Below, piece by piece: positions 11,972-23,171 of a stretch of 64,000 nucleotides of DNA. Below the pieces are notes generated by a model that saw nothing but the letters and a program-made list of their open reading frames with translations, did no database searches and was not told the origin of the DNA. Source of the DNA: Alnus glutinosa (taxonomy: Eukaryota; Streptophyta; Magnoliopsida; Fagales; Betulaceae); the NCBI RefSeq assembly GCF_958979055.1, contig NC_084890.1, forward strand, positions 20,668,649-20,732,648. The letters are read 5' to 3'. A program made the translations under genes and the position numbers. Each line of letters starts with the position of its first letter. The stretch's first letter is position 1.

Positions 11972-12023
11972 GAAAGCTGATGAAAAGTTCACCTTAAGGA
12001 TAAGCTTAAGCTCTGATAGCAAC

Positions 12024-12154
12024 TGAGGAAGAGCGGAACTAAGATTGTTCTGATAGCGTATGATAGCAGTAGAAACTATGAATTGAAGACTTAAATTTTA
12101 ATTGATACATTAAAACTTGATTGAAAAATAACAAAAAGATGCCTTTATATAGGC
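12024..12154 (-). repeat. G1 5' LTR, downstream part
   Basis: Minus-strand LTR end ...CTTCCTCA next to the primer-binding site. It contains TATATAAAGGC (about 12143-12153) and 'ctatcatacgctatcagaacaatctta', closely matching the end of the G2 LTR at 36425-36874. It is split from its upstream part (32738-32937) by C1 and the CACTA element. Confidence 0.82.
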
Positions 12155-13325
12155 TGTTGGTTTGTAATTGGATCCATTCTGTAGGACAAAATCACTTCCA
12201 TGTAATGATGCTTTTTAAATAGGCTTCTTATTCAGAGTTATACTTCTAGAAGATTCTGCTTAGAATTCAAGTTAGATAAATCCGATCCCTTGCATCTGTT
12301 CAGACGATGTCATATTCCGTCCGGATGCTCTACTGTCCAAGCATCATCCGTTCGGGAGATGAGAACTTTTCGTCCAAACCTTCCTCTATGTCGAGAACCT
12401 TTGAACTGTTCCTGGTTGCATCAATCCAGATGTCTCAGCAACACGGCTGGACGCCTCTCAGTGTTCAACAAGGAAGAGGACTTCGTTCCAAAACACAGAT
12501 ATGGGAAGACAACTGCAATCGTCCGGACAATGTGTGTTCCCGTTTGGACGCTATCCTTGATAAGGCAAGTCGTGCATACAAATTTCAACCATCCGGACAT
12601 CGGACTTCATGGTCCGGACGCTCAAGCCTTATATATGGAAATTGTGTGCATCAGTTCAACCATCCAGACGTCATACTTCATGGTCCGGACACTCAAAGTC
12701 TTGATATGGAAATTGCGTGCAGCTAAAGCCCAACCGTCCGGCCGCGGCTCTATTCAAGAAAGAATTTCAAGCAAATCTAGAAAGCTGATCGCACAGTTGT
12801 CTGTCTGGAAGCTGCCTAGGAAATTCAAGTCAGATGCAAATTTGGATTCCTGTAGCCTATAAATTGAGGCCCCTAGGCATGTTGTTTGTAAGAATTTAGT
12901 AGTACATTTCGTAGTGCTTAGAGAGTTTATTTTAGAAGTTATTGTGCTTATCCGCTCACTTTCAAGCCATTGCCAAGTTCAGTTGCTGTGTTGAACTAAA
13001 GTCTATCTTAGGGGTTGACCCTAAGGTAAAGGATTTCATTGAAGACCCCTTCAAGTATGTGACTTGGTTGGGAAGCGTTTGTGTTGGGTTACACGTCAGA
13101 GTCCTAGATACGATCGCTGCATCGGCTGTGTGAGTGTTACTGTCTATGTACTAGCTTTGTCCTCTGAATAGTGGATATCCTGAGTTTGGCTGCCCCTGAG
13201 TGGTTTTTCTCTGAATTGAGTTTCCACTTCATCAACAAAATATCTGTCACTTTATTTTTCGCATTGTGATATTTTTTTGTACACTATTGCACACACTTGA
13301 TAAATTAGAAGTCCTATAATTTTCA
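12155..13325 (+). repeat. C1 5' LTR (1171 bp)
   Basis: TGTTGGTTTGTAATTGG...ATTTTCA. It contains degenerate CGTCCGGACG-type palindromes (12300-12800) and a TATA-like CTATAAATTG at about 12858. The start matches the 3' LTR at 17725. Confidence 0.9.
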
Positions 13326-13342
13326 ATTGGTATTAGAGCAGG
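13326..13342 (+). other. Primer-binding site of C1
   Basis: ATTGGTATTAGAGCAGG directly follows the LTR end. One base differs from the TTGGTATCAGAGC complementary to the 3' end of initiator tRNA-Met used by plant copia elements. Confidence 0.8.
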
Positions 13343-13439
13343 TACACTCCGTTTAAAGGATTTAATTCCTGAGTGTGATCCTTATCTTTTGTGATTTCTA
13401 TTTTTTTATTACACTTTTATCATTAATTCTTCTCAGTTA

Positions 13440-14523
13440 TCTAAAGAGAATTCTGATCTTAAGCTCTTTAAGGTTTTTGATAAATTTAACAATGCTAAAA
13501 ATTCTAAAGTTTCTCATAAAGAGCTTAAAAATGTGAAGCAAGAAAAAGAGTCTTTGATTATTCAGTTATCTGAATCACATGTTTTGATTGACTCTTTGAG
13601 ATCTGAGAATACCATGTTGGTTAATATTATTGATGCACTTGCGAATAAATTGGAAAAATTCTCAAGTGATAATTTGAAAAGCATGCTTTGTATTCACTCA
13701 AATGTTTATAACAAGCCTGATTTAACTGTTGATGATTTAAGTACTTCTACTTCACATGCTTCTGATTCTGAATTAGATTCTATTGATATTAAGCCTGTGA
13801 TAGAAGATACAGCTTGTTTAGTTAATTCTTGCTTAACTAATCATGTGATGCCTAAATCCAAGGAATCAGGAATACAAGGCAAGTTTATTCCCAAGTATCA
13901 TAATTGTGGGAAGATTGCTCATATTAGGCCAAATTGTTATTTGTTTAAATCTCATAGGCCTTGGATTAAACAGGATGCTCTGAGGAAAAGAGGAATTGAA
14001 GATTCTTCCTCATCAAAAAATGTCCCTCCACATAGAGACATATAAAAGGTAAGGGCAATATTGTTTGTAAGAATGCTAACCATATTTTTGCAGAGAAAGT
14101 CAAAAAGCTTTCCAACAAAAGTAGCCTGCCCACCTGTCATCACTACGGCATCACCAGTCACATCCAACACAAATGTCTACATCTCCAGGCTCAGAAGTTA
14201 AAGGTTCAGAAGGAGTTGCCAGCAAGAGCTACATCAGGCATTCTACCTTCGACGACACATCGGGCTCCATGGTATTAGCAGCAGTTTGTTCCTGCCAATC
14301 AAAGTAGCAAATCAAAGAAGAACAAATTAAGGCGCTATAAGAGAAAGCTACAGAAGCCCATTAGCAACCATGGCTATGAAGGGTTGCTGAGCCTAATGCA
14401 ATTTCTATTAAGAAGAATGGACAACATGGACAAGACCCGCAAACCACCGCCACGGGTCAAACAGGTATGGGTTAGGAATGATGAGACCATTCACTCCTTG
14501 AGGGGGAATGGACTCACCTAGTA
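13440..14523 (+). pseudogene. SIRE-type copia gag remnant in C1
   Basis: An open stretch at 13533-14045 begins with a coiled-coil-rich part (KESLIIQLSESHVLIDSLRS) and an acidic middle. It ends in a damaged zinc knuckle YHNCGKIAHIRPNC (first Cys replaced by Tyr) and SHRPWIKQDA. A second, more damaged knuckle (CHHYGITSHIQHKC) follows in another frame near 14137-14180, and the tail VWVRNDETIHSLRGNGLT lies near 14466-14520. The N-terminal capsid-like domain is missing. Frameshifts and stops (14043 on) make it non-functional. Gag would form the virus-like particle that packages element RNA. Confidence 0.75.
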
Positions 14524-16333
14524 GAGTAGTAGAGGTACAGTCTCACCATGCCTAGGATTTTGGTTCCTAAATCCTAGTGCATGTCAGGCATGTTTGGATT
14601 ACATTGTTTATCATGTCATATCTTATTCATGCCTTGCATTCTGTTTGAGGACTCATTTATTCTATTCCCATATTTTCTGTTGTTATCTTGAGAAACTTCT
14701 GTAGATATTTTTTTGGGGATGACAGTTAAAAAGCACGTCAGGCGGCTGCTTTTCTGTCTTGGTATCTCTAAACCTCTCTCCTTGAGGACAAGTTTGATTT
14801 TACCTTACATGCTAGGACTAGATGTTATTTCCTTTTCCATAAGCGTGTCCTTGTTGTTTTTCTGCTTTATTGTTTTCAACATAAAATAAAATGAAAATAA
14901 AAATTTGGGGGAGAAGATGCAGAATTTTATTTTCTCTTTTGATAGCTTTTCAGATATTGTATGTATTTTTGCTTGATATCTCAATTCATTGTGCACTAAT
15001 TGAATATGCTTATATATGATTGAGTGTTTATGTCTGATATCTGCTAAGTTGTCCTGTTGCATCTAAATGCTAGATAGTTACTTTCCTCATGCGTTAAAAA
15101 TGTGCACTATCCAATGCTCCCCTAAGATACATCTTTTCCTCTCTGACTTCTTGCTTCTAGAAATTCTAATAAGAGAGATGTTTTTGATAAGATGGTCAAA
15201 TTGACCAACATGCTAGCTGAACCTAGAGCTTAAAAATTCTAGCATTCTATTTAGGTTTTTGCAGTACCAAAAAGAAACAAGCAGTTATTCTTCTAAATTC
15301 CTTGTTATATGCTTATATTCACTGCTTTTGTGCTGAGTTAGCTTTATTTCTTGTCCTTCATGGTGCAACTAAAAATTTTATCTTGCCCTTTATGGTCATG
15401 TATCTTAGGAGGGGTGTATTAGATGAGGGTGGCTAGGCCTTAGTAAATAATAAGATTTGACTTTTGACTGATCTTTCTTTGATTTTCTCTCTTGTTTAGA
15501 AAATCTGGTTGTTTTAAGTCATATCAGTGAACTTCATACCTTATTGAGAAAGTCTTGACACACGCATTGCATGAGTTGAGTAATCTATGTAAAATTTCTA
15601 TCTACAGGAAATTTTTGTGCTGATTAAACTCTGAACTCTCTTTTATATCTCTACATATTTTTGAGATGCCATCTGATTGTTTTATTAGTTGATTATACAT
15701 GCGTGTTCTGAACCTGACATTAGTGAAAATAATTTTTTTGCAAATTTTTCTTCAATTTCTGTTTTTCAGTGTGAAACGTCCAGACAGGTGCGGCTCAGAC
15801 AACCGGATGGTTAGGTTACATATCCAGAACGCGCGGTTTGTTTCATGCTTATGTGGCGCATTCGAACGAGTTAATGATCCGTCCGGACGGGGACCCCACA
15901 GGGTTAAAACATCGCTTTCTCCCCTAGCCGTCGCACTCTCTTCAATTTTTTTCTCTTTTTGTCTCTTTCAGGTGCAATTTTCTCAAGCTTTTCAAAGATT
16001 TCTCGGTGATTTTTGTTTGTTGTGCATATTTCTCTCCATTCTAGGTACTTCTTCAGTTCTCTTTATTCTTTTCAGTGTTTTATTAACTGTTAGAATATTG
16101 AACTTTTTGGAGAATATGTTTGAGATAAAATATGCAAATTTGTGATATCTGTTGTGTTGGGATTATCTGTTTTGGCATACTTTTGGACTGTATTGGGTTA
16201 TTTTACTGCTTGCAATTTTTGGAAAAATCCATATTCCAGCCGTTATAATGCCGGATTTTTTTTTTGAACTAACGACAATCTAATATTTTTGAGAATATTG
16301 TTGGCATATCTTGTTCGTTATTTTTGCAGAATC
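14524..16333 (+). other. C1 spacer between gag remnant and accessory ORF
   Basis: No protein-coding signal I recognise. It is AT-rich with stops in all frames. At 15770-15910 a GC-richer island carries CGTCCGGACG-like palindromes similar to those of the LTR, followed by pyrimidine-rich tracts ending in 'cag' (15960-15972 and 16322-16328). This could be a leader with an intron for the ORF at 16334; that is inference. Confidence 0.5.
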
Positions 16334-17457
16334 ATGTCTGCTGGCAGTCCACAACACAGGGTACATCAAAGGACAGAAGAAGATGTTGCAGCCTTTAGAG
16401 CCAGAATTATGAATGGGGCAGTCATTCCATAGGGGAATGTCATTCGTGCTGATATTATGGTTGCTCCCCTGAATGATATTCACGAGATTATCCAGACTTA
16501 TCACTGGGGCTACCTCCACAACTGTGCCTGTGTTGTACTCACCAGACTGGTCCGAGAATTTTATGCAAATCTTAAGGTGGTACAGAATGATGACAATAGG
16601 ATTGTCCTACAGTCTACCATTGCAGGGCATATTATTATGGTTGATCCTCAAGTTATCAACCATATCATTGGAGTGCCAGTTCTTCAGATCTCTCCCAGTC
16701 CTTATAATGAAGTTGTATTGCCTTCTTCCTTGGATGAGCTCCGGAAATTCTTTCATGTTGTCCCCTAGGGTGAGGAGCGATCTTCTTCCATCAAGATTGA
16801 TGCTTTGTCTCCCCCGTACTGCATGCTTACAAAGATCGTTCAGCACAATCTCTGGCCTATTGTTAGGCGGCGTAATCTGATTCTAAAGATGGCACAGTTT
16901 GTATATGCCATCTGTCTACGCTTGCCTTTTTGCCTATGCAAGCATATTATGGGTGTTACGATAGAGGCCCGGGATGAGAATAATACCGGTCTCCCTTTTG
17001 GCTGCTTACTTACTCAGATCATCTTGTAGTCTAGCATTGATGTAGCTGGAGAGCCGAAGATGAAGATCCAAGATCCCCTCAGCAAACAGACATTGATGAA
17101 GTCCAATGCACAACTAAGGCGTGATGATTAGGATGATGACCTTCCACCGCCTCCTATTGATGTTGAGCTGTCAGACATTGCCTTTTCATCTCAGACTGCT
17201 CCACCGCCTCCACAGCAGGATGCTAGTTATGCATAGATTTTGGAGGCATTGGCTTCTCTATATGGGGCATGAGCGCTATGCAGCTGACTGTCTCTTCTAT
17301 GCAGCAGGCGATGTCATCTATGCAGGAGAAGGTTCACTCTATTAACCTCTGTGTGGAGAAGAGCCAACTAGACATCCAGGAGTGTCTCAAGCACCATCAT
17401 CCGTCTAGCAGTAGCAGTGATGACGAGGATGATGCAACTATGGATGAGGCTGGTTGA
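16334..17457 (+). pseudogene. Plant-transposon-protein accessory ORF in C1 (function unknown)
   Basis: From ATG 16334 (MSAGSPQHRVHQRTEED) one frame carries the family blocks AFRARIMNGAVIP, VREFYANLKVVQNDD, GHIIMVDPQVINHIIGVPVL, LPFCLCKHIMGV and QTLMKSNAQLR. A Pro-rich linker and an acidic tail (17269-17457, DDEDDATMDEAG) follow in a shifted frame. In-frame stops at about 16430, 16766, 17027 and 17129, plus the late frameshift, mark it as dead. The family recurs between gag and the 3' LTR of SIRE-like elements. I know of no biochemical function. The sister fragment is at 1-560; C2 lacks it. Confidence 0.72.
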
Positions 17458-17710
17458 GTTTACTTTGGTGCTTGGTTTTTCTTTGTTTTGAGACATTTTA
17501 TCTTTCTGTTTTTGGGTAATTTGTTAAACATTTTAACTCTTGGATATTTATAACTCTATTTACCCTTGTCCTGCTGAGACATTTAGGGTGACTAATTTTT
17601 CTTGTGGTTTTTCTAATATTCTATTTTTACCCTTTGTCTTTTTGAGACAAAAAGGGGGAGTATTTTTTGATTGGACCGAGATTGTATTTAATCGGTCAAG
17701 TGTTTTTGTC

Positions 17711-17724
17711 CCAAAGAGGGAGTT
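17711..17724 (+). other. Polypurine tract of C1
   Basis: Purine-rich ccaaagagggagtt directly before the 3' LTR start, the expected site for priming plus-strand DNA. A second purine run, aaaaagggggagt, lies about 60 bp upstream. Confidence 0.7.
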
Positions 17725-18266
17725 TGTTGGTTTGTAATTGGCTGCATTCTGTTGGACAAAATCACTTCCATGTAATGATGCTTTTTAAATAGGGTTCAGT
17801 TCTTTCAGAATTTTCTTATTCAGAGTTATACTTATAGAAGATTCTACTCAAATTCCATGTAAGAGAAATCGGACCCCTTGCATTCGCCTGGGCAATGTCA
17901 TATTCCGCCCAGACATTTTACTGTCCAAGCATCATCCGTATGGAGAAGGAGAATTTTCCGTCCGGACTTTCCTCTATGTCAAGAACCTAAGAACTGTTCT
18001 TGGTTGCATCCGTCTGGACGTCTCAGCAACACGACCAGATGCCTTGCAGTGTTCGACAAGGAAAAGGACTTCGTTCCAAAACACAGATATGGGAAGACAG
18101 CTGCAACCGTCCGGAAAATGTGTGTTCCCATCCGGATGCTATCCTTAATAAGGCAAGTCGTGCATACAAAATTCAACCGTCTGAACGTCAGACTTCATGG
18201 TCCAGACGCTCAAGCCTTATATATGGAAATTGCGTGCATTAGTTCAATCATCCAAACGTCATACTT
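17725..18266 (+). repeat. C1 3' LTR, first part
   Basis: TGTTGGTTTGTAATTGG start. The LTR is broken at the TSD TACTT (18262-18266) by element E and resumes at 30989. Confidence 0.9.
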
Positions 18267-20527
18267 TGTAGCGCCCCAGATTTTTTAAGACATAAATTAT
18301 AATGGTTTAAATTAATTTTAAAACATTTTTAATAAGGAAAAAGAATAAATGTGTATTTTTGTTTGTAGAAACGTTTATAGTTGCAATTTGATAAAAACTC
18401 AAAACAGACCTTAAACTTTGGAATAATAGAAACAGGGTCAAACGAACTCCGTTTTGGTTGATTCAAAAACTGAGACGCTCATCTTGAAGTCCTCTAGCTA
18501 CCCTCCAAATTTCATAATATTTGGACTCTATTTGATACCCGAAAACATCCGTGAGAAATTACACCTCTGATCTGGACGGAAATTCACATTATTCTTTAAT
18601 GGGCTATCTTTGGACTTAACCCAACCCATTCCAATTGCTATCTACAAACCCAACCCACATTTCACATGTTAAATTCACATTATTCATTATTGGGCCATCT
18701 TTGAACTTAACCCAACCCATTCCAATTGCTATCTACAAACCCAACCCACCTTTGAGAAAATAGTAATTTCCTTGAGTGAGAAACTAGGCATAGTAGATTT
18801 GTCTAGCAATGAGAATGGTTAAATAATAATAATAATAATAATGTTAGAATAATATATTAAGGTTTGAGTGCATTTTGAGTGCATTTTGAGTGCATTGTGG
18901 TAGGTAAGTTTGAGTGCATTTTTGAGTGCATTGTGGTAGGTAAGTTTGAGTGCATTTTGAGTGCATTGTAGTAGGTAAGTTTGAGTGCATTTTTGAGTGC
19001 ATTGTGGTAGGTAAGTTTGAGTGCATTTTTGAGTGCATTGTGGTAGGTAAGGTTAATTCCCATCCATTGGATCAAAATGTGTCTACTTGATCCTAACCAT
19101 TCATTCTCTTATAAATAGAACCCAAAATGGAACACAATACCCATCAAGCTTCACTCACACACACACCTAAGGCCAAGAGAGAAAATTGTGGGATTCGTGT
19201 AGTTTTGGTGTGGTTTAAGGCTTGAAGTGTGTGCAAGGAAGTATTTTGGTAAAAGCTCGATCCCGATGTTAATAGAAAGTCCAAGTAAGGGAACCCTCTA
19301 CCCCTTCTCAAATTATTATATTACTTTAATTATTCCTTTATTTGCGTAAGGGAACCCTCTACCCCTTCTCAAATTATTATATTACTTTAATTATTCCTTT
19401 ATTTGCGTAAGGGAAACCCTATACCCCTTCTCAAATTATATTACTTTAATTATTCCTTTATTTGCAAAATTTCGATTTGATTCGGTATTTCAAATTATTT
19501 TGTTTACATGAAGAATTTGTTTTAAATTGATTTTTATTGTGTAAAAATGATATTTTGGAAATGGTGATTTTGAGAAAAACCTCGGTTCTAAAGGACTTTG
19601 AAATTTTTGATAATTTATTATTTTAACCGAGAGGTTATTCTTTAGTATTTCAAATTATTAAATTATTTTGTTTATATAAAGGATTTGTTGGTTTTGATTG
19701 AGTAAAAATAATATTTTTGGAAATCGTGATTTTGAGTAAAAAACCCTCCAACACGTTTGCCCTGGATATACAAGTAAATAATGAGAAAGTTTTGTGAGAA
19801 AATTCTATGAGATTATATATAAATTTTTGAAAAGGGCACGTGTGTGGAGGAGACTATTATTTTGGGCCCTAGACCCGCAGAGATTTAGCTCGGTACCGTA
19901 GCTCGAGATGGAAGCGCACCCGCTGATTCACTTAGTGAAAGCGGTATCTGTCTCTATGTCAGTTTAAGTGCACTTCAATTAATTAGCTGATAGGGGTGGG
20001 GCCTGTGGCCACAGGTAAACCGCGTTACCCGCCCAAGGTCACCGCATCGACCGCGCAACCCTACGTACACAAGGCGTAATAGTGTACTGGGCATACTATG
20101 AGTAATGATTATTTCAGATATATATATATTATCTTGTGTATAAAAAGGAGTTTTTGACAAATGTTTTGAGGTTTTAAAGAAAATGAATTTAACTCAACTG
20201 TTTTATGGTTGAGGATTTCTTTACTGAGCATGTTTTTGTGCTCACCCCTTATTTTGTTTTTGTTTTCAGGTTATGAACAGAGAGACGTAGGTGGCCGGGA
20301 TGGGATCTAGGAATGCATTAGGACATTTCATTTATGTTACCCTTAAATTTTCAGTTATTGTATCTTTTATAATTATTATTTCTAAATGACCGTTTCCGCA
20401 TTTATTAAAAACTCTGAGTTTTAAAATCATTATTATTTTTATTTATTTAAATCAGCATACTAGTTAAGATATTTGGCAGACCTTACGAATCTTTGTAGTT
20501 TTAAAAGAGAAAGTGACGAAGTAGTGA
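18267..20527 (+). repeat. Element E left LTR (lacks its last ~27 bp)
   Basis: It matches the right LTR to 'agaaagtgacgaa', then breaks into protease-like sequence instead of reaching GGGGGCGTTACA. It contains a TATA box (ttataaataga, 19109-19119), a 'gagtgcattttgagtgcattg' minisatellite (18855-19050, unit about 44 bp) and about three copies of a 62-63 bp repeat (19286-19456). Confidence 0.88.
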
Positions 20528-20690
20528 CGGGTACACTTTTGATTTCATTCCACCAGGTTACTGTGCTCTTTGACTCTGGTACAACGCATTCAATTATGTC
20601 ATACTCTTTTTCACGAGACTATAACTTGATGTCTGAGTAGTTAGATGTAGACCTAGCAGTAGCTACTCCTGTAGGAAATTGCATCATAGC
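20528..20690 (+). pseudogene. Gypsy aspartic protease remnant in element E
   Basis: The plus-strand reading near 20560-20612 gives QVTVLFDSGTTHSIMSYSF, the classic DSGTTHSFIS protease active-site block of chromovirus-type gypsy polyproteins. It stops within 100 bp. It is joined directly to the truncated left LTR, so the LTR end, primer-binding site, gag and the start of the protease have been deleted here. Confidence 0.78.
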
Positions 20691-20950
20691 AGTTTGACTT
20701 TGTGAACCCTAGGATTGATCTTATTAAGGTTGAAGTCTCTAAGTTGGAATCAATACTAAGGAGTAAGTTACGATCAGTATCAAAGTATGATAAGTTTTCA
20801 AGACCTATTTAACTAAATGTTAAGTTGTACAATCTTTCTCGAGGAATAGCAAATTGCATCGGTTATAGATCAACTTGTTTTGGATGATTAGGTATTGATG
20901 ATCACAATATTTTGAGGTATAGTCATGATTTATGGAATGCTTTTAAGGAT

Positions 20951-23110
20951 ATAGATTATAGAAATTTGGATGCTTAACATCTTGGCAAATTTATGGATAT
21001 TAAGTCAATAAATATATTAAGCATCACATAGATATTTTAAGTGCATAGAGAAAAATATTGAAGTTTAGAGATTTCTCGATTTACTGTAGGATGTAAACAA
21101 AGATATCTATGATCTTGAATCTGGTATCCTTTTGGAGATGGACACTTAATCTATAGATGCTGATTCATGTGTTTTAAGGACATATAAGAGAATAAGTTGA
21201 TCGAGTAAATTGAGGATATTTGGGGCCATTATATTCTTGTGATCAGATAACTTTAGTGAAGTTAGAATATATTGAGAAATTATTGAAGTTTTCTAGAGGA
21301 TAAGATAATCCACATGATAAGATGAATCTTTCGGAAGATCTTAAGTTTGAGAAATGCTCTAATTATCATATTTGAGGATTGAATTGAATTGGATTGAGGT
21401 TAAGGTCGAATCCATTGACCTATGAGGATAATGATAAATCGAAGTCTATAGACTAAGAATTTACTTGAGGAAATTATTTTTGCCTCCCACTAAGCTGCAT
21501 TTGAAGATGATTGAGGTAAACCATATCTTGATTTATAGTTTGATGCTTAGTAAGATTTCCCTGAGGTGATTTACGTGTTTGAGGTCTAAGGAATGAACGA
21601 CTATCGTCTACTTGAAGATAAGAATAGGTTATGATATACCACTTATATTGATGCCTAGTTGAATTTTAGGAAAGTGAGTAATGCTATGTGATAGACAAAA
21701 GGAAGTTGTTCCTAAATCAGGCTACAGGAATATGGTAATTGATTGTAATATTAGATGTTGATAACGCATTGATTTTGGAGATGACTGATTTAATGAATTA
21801 GATATTAAGTGAATGTCTGATTCCTAGCTGAACACATTTGAGGTTTATCTAATTAACCCTAGAATGTAAAGGAAAGATATGTTATGACTAATAGGTATCT
21901 ATTATTCCAAATCTGGTATCTTTGAAGATAGGTGTATAAGCGTAAATTACTGATTTATATATATATATGAGGAAATTAGTTGATCAAATGATTTAATGAT
22001 TTTTGGAGAGATTATTTTTCCTATGCATCTGACGAACTTTGGAGAAGTTTATATATATTTGAGGTCTTTCTAGAGCTTAAGTTAAATAAAATTTTGATTA
22101 TGTGATTCATTGATTTTCTTAGAAATCCTTACTTGACGGATAAGATTATGATTAGCAAATCTGAGTATTGATTGACTGCATAACTAAATTGGAGTAATAC
22201 TAAGGTTTTAATCTATTGCAATTTGAGGATGATAGTAATTATGCAGGAACTAGAAAGAAGATCATGATATCATACAAGAGTTATACCTTAGCAATAGGTC
22301 GAAATGAAATAACAGTTCAAAGGATTATAGCAGCCTTAGGAGAGTTTTTGAGATAAGAACAGTACGTAGAGAATAATTATTGTCTTACAAGATGAACCAC
22401 TTTAGATTTAAAGAAAACCATAGATTTGCAAATCGGACCTTGTCTGCATCATCCCCGGAGAGTTCTGGTATGCACCAACCTGCATGTATTTCATAGTACT
22501 GCAGTTAGTTATTTATGTTTGTTAGTAAAGAATTGTTAGATCAAATAGAATACCTGGCTAAGCCTCAGGGCAGAAAACCCTAAGATTTTGGACCGCAAGC
22601 AAGAGATCCTTGTGTTGTTCTTGGAGACGATTGGTGTTCTGCTCCAAATCAGTATATCTCTTTCCCAGGTCATTCGCATATGAGTCTACGAGTTTCTTGA
22701 GCTCTTTATTTTCTCGCTGAAGAACCCGATTTCTTCGCCTAAAATCCATATACATTCGCTGCAAAGTCGAAATTTGAGCTTTCTGCGCTTGAATTTCATT
22801 CCCTCGAACTTGTAGACGTCGAGCCATATTTGAAACCGAAGAAGCACCCTGAATACTGAATGCCAAAGAATCACTGATGGCTTGAGCATCAGTCCTATCC
22901 GCCAACAACTTTTCATCTCGAGGAGTTATGATGCCTTGAGCCACGGATGCAGCTACTGCATCACTCAGCATCACAGAGTCATTAGTCATAAGAGGACCTC
23001 TCTGAGATAGGAACAATGGGCGCCAAATTTCTGGCACTACAAGCGCAGCATTCAGATCAAGATTATTTTGAGAGGATGAAGAAGCCATTTTTAGAAAAAC
23101 TAAGGAAATG
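20951..23110 (+). repeat. Element E interior, copy 1 of a direct duplication
   Basis: It begins 'atagattatagaaatttggatgc' and parallels 23172-27588 with an initial offset of about 2221 bp. Compared with copy 2 it lacks about 150 bp between two occurrences of ctatagacta, a deletion at a short direct repeat. No sense coding signal; the antisense ORF at 22558-23088 lies at its right end. Confidence 0.85.
22558..23088 (-). CDS. Antisense coiled-coil ORF of element E (unknown function)
   Basis: An open frame of about 176 codons on the strand opposite to the element. I chose the ATG ending at 23088 (MASSSSQNNLDLNAALVVPE) rather than one 12 codons upstream, because the family-like start is Ser-rich. 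Residues about 20-75 look globular (IWRPLFLSQRGPLMTND, RTDAQAISDSLAFSIQGAS). Residues about 85-165 form a long charged coiled coil with heptads (LQRMYMDFRRRNRVLQRENK, LEQNTNRLQEQHKDLL). No signal peptide, membrane segment or catalytic motif. It is the only sizeable ORF in about 10 kb of decayed interior. A second copy (27420-27560) keeps both ends but has lost its centre. From memory, similar uncharacterised proteins recur in plant genomes, which suggests a TE-borne gene. Confidence 0.5.
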   Translation of the reverse strand: MASSSSQNNLDLNAALVVPEIWRPLFLSQRGPLMTNDSVMLSDAVAASVAQGIITPRDEKLLADRTDAQAISDSLAFSIQGASSVSNMARRLQVRGNEIQAQKAQISTLQRMYMDFRRRNRVLQRENKELKKLVDSYANDLGKRYTDLEQNTNRLQEQHKDLLLAVQNLRVFCPEA

Positions 23111-23125
23111 ATGATACTCCTCAAA

Positions 23126-23171
23126 GAACCTAACCCTTAGTGGTTTGGGGGCGTTACAGTTTTGGTATCAT
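23126..23171 (+). repeat. LTR-end fragment and primer-binding-site relic inside element E
   Basis: gaacctaacccttagtgg...ggggcgttaca (33 bp) equals the last bases of the right LTR at 30951-30983. TTTTGGTATCA follows at once, like an initiator-tRNA-Met primer site. It marks where a middle LTR once ended. Confidence 0.8.

Larger units (their letters stand above)
4537..12023 (-). mobile_element. Gypsy element G1, internal region (gag and pol), interrupted by LTR B
   Basis: On the minus strand: primer-binding site (GTTGCTATCAGAGC, about 12010-12023), degenerate gag (11971-11409), a break by element B (6737-11403), then the zinc knuckle, protease, RT and start of RNase H (6736-4537), where element A interrupts. 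The 5' LTR is at 12024-12154 plus 32738-32937. The protease style IDSGSCKNVVS and the short LTR suggest a chromovirus such as Reina or CRM, but I cannot settle the lineage. Confidence 0.85.

Noticed and set aside
12290..12862. 190-codon and 139-codon overlapping frames in the C1 LTR (similar at 17878-18288 and 59122-60029)
   Set aside because: They lie in LTRs, in palindrome-rich GC-richer sequence, differ between LTR copies and show no domain.
18844..19075. Minus-strand frames rich in MHSKMHSNLP and NALKLTYH (also at 29273-29504)
   Set aside because: By-product of the gagtgcatt minisatellite in the LTR of element E.
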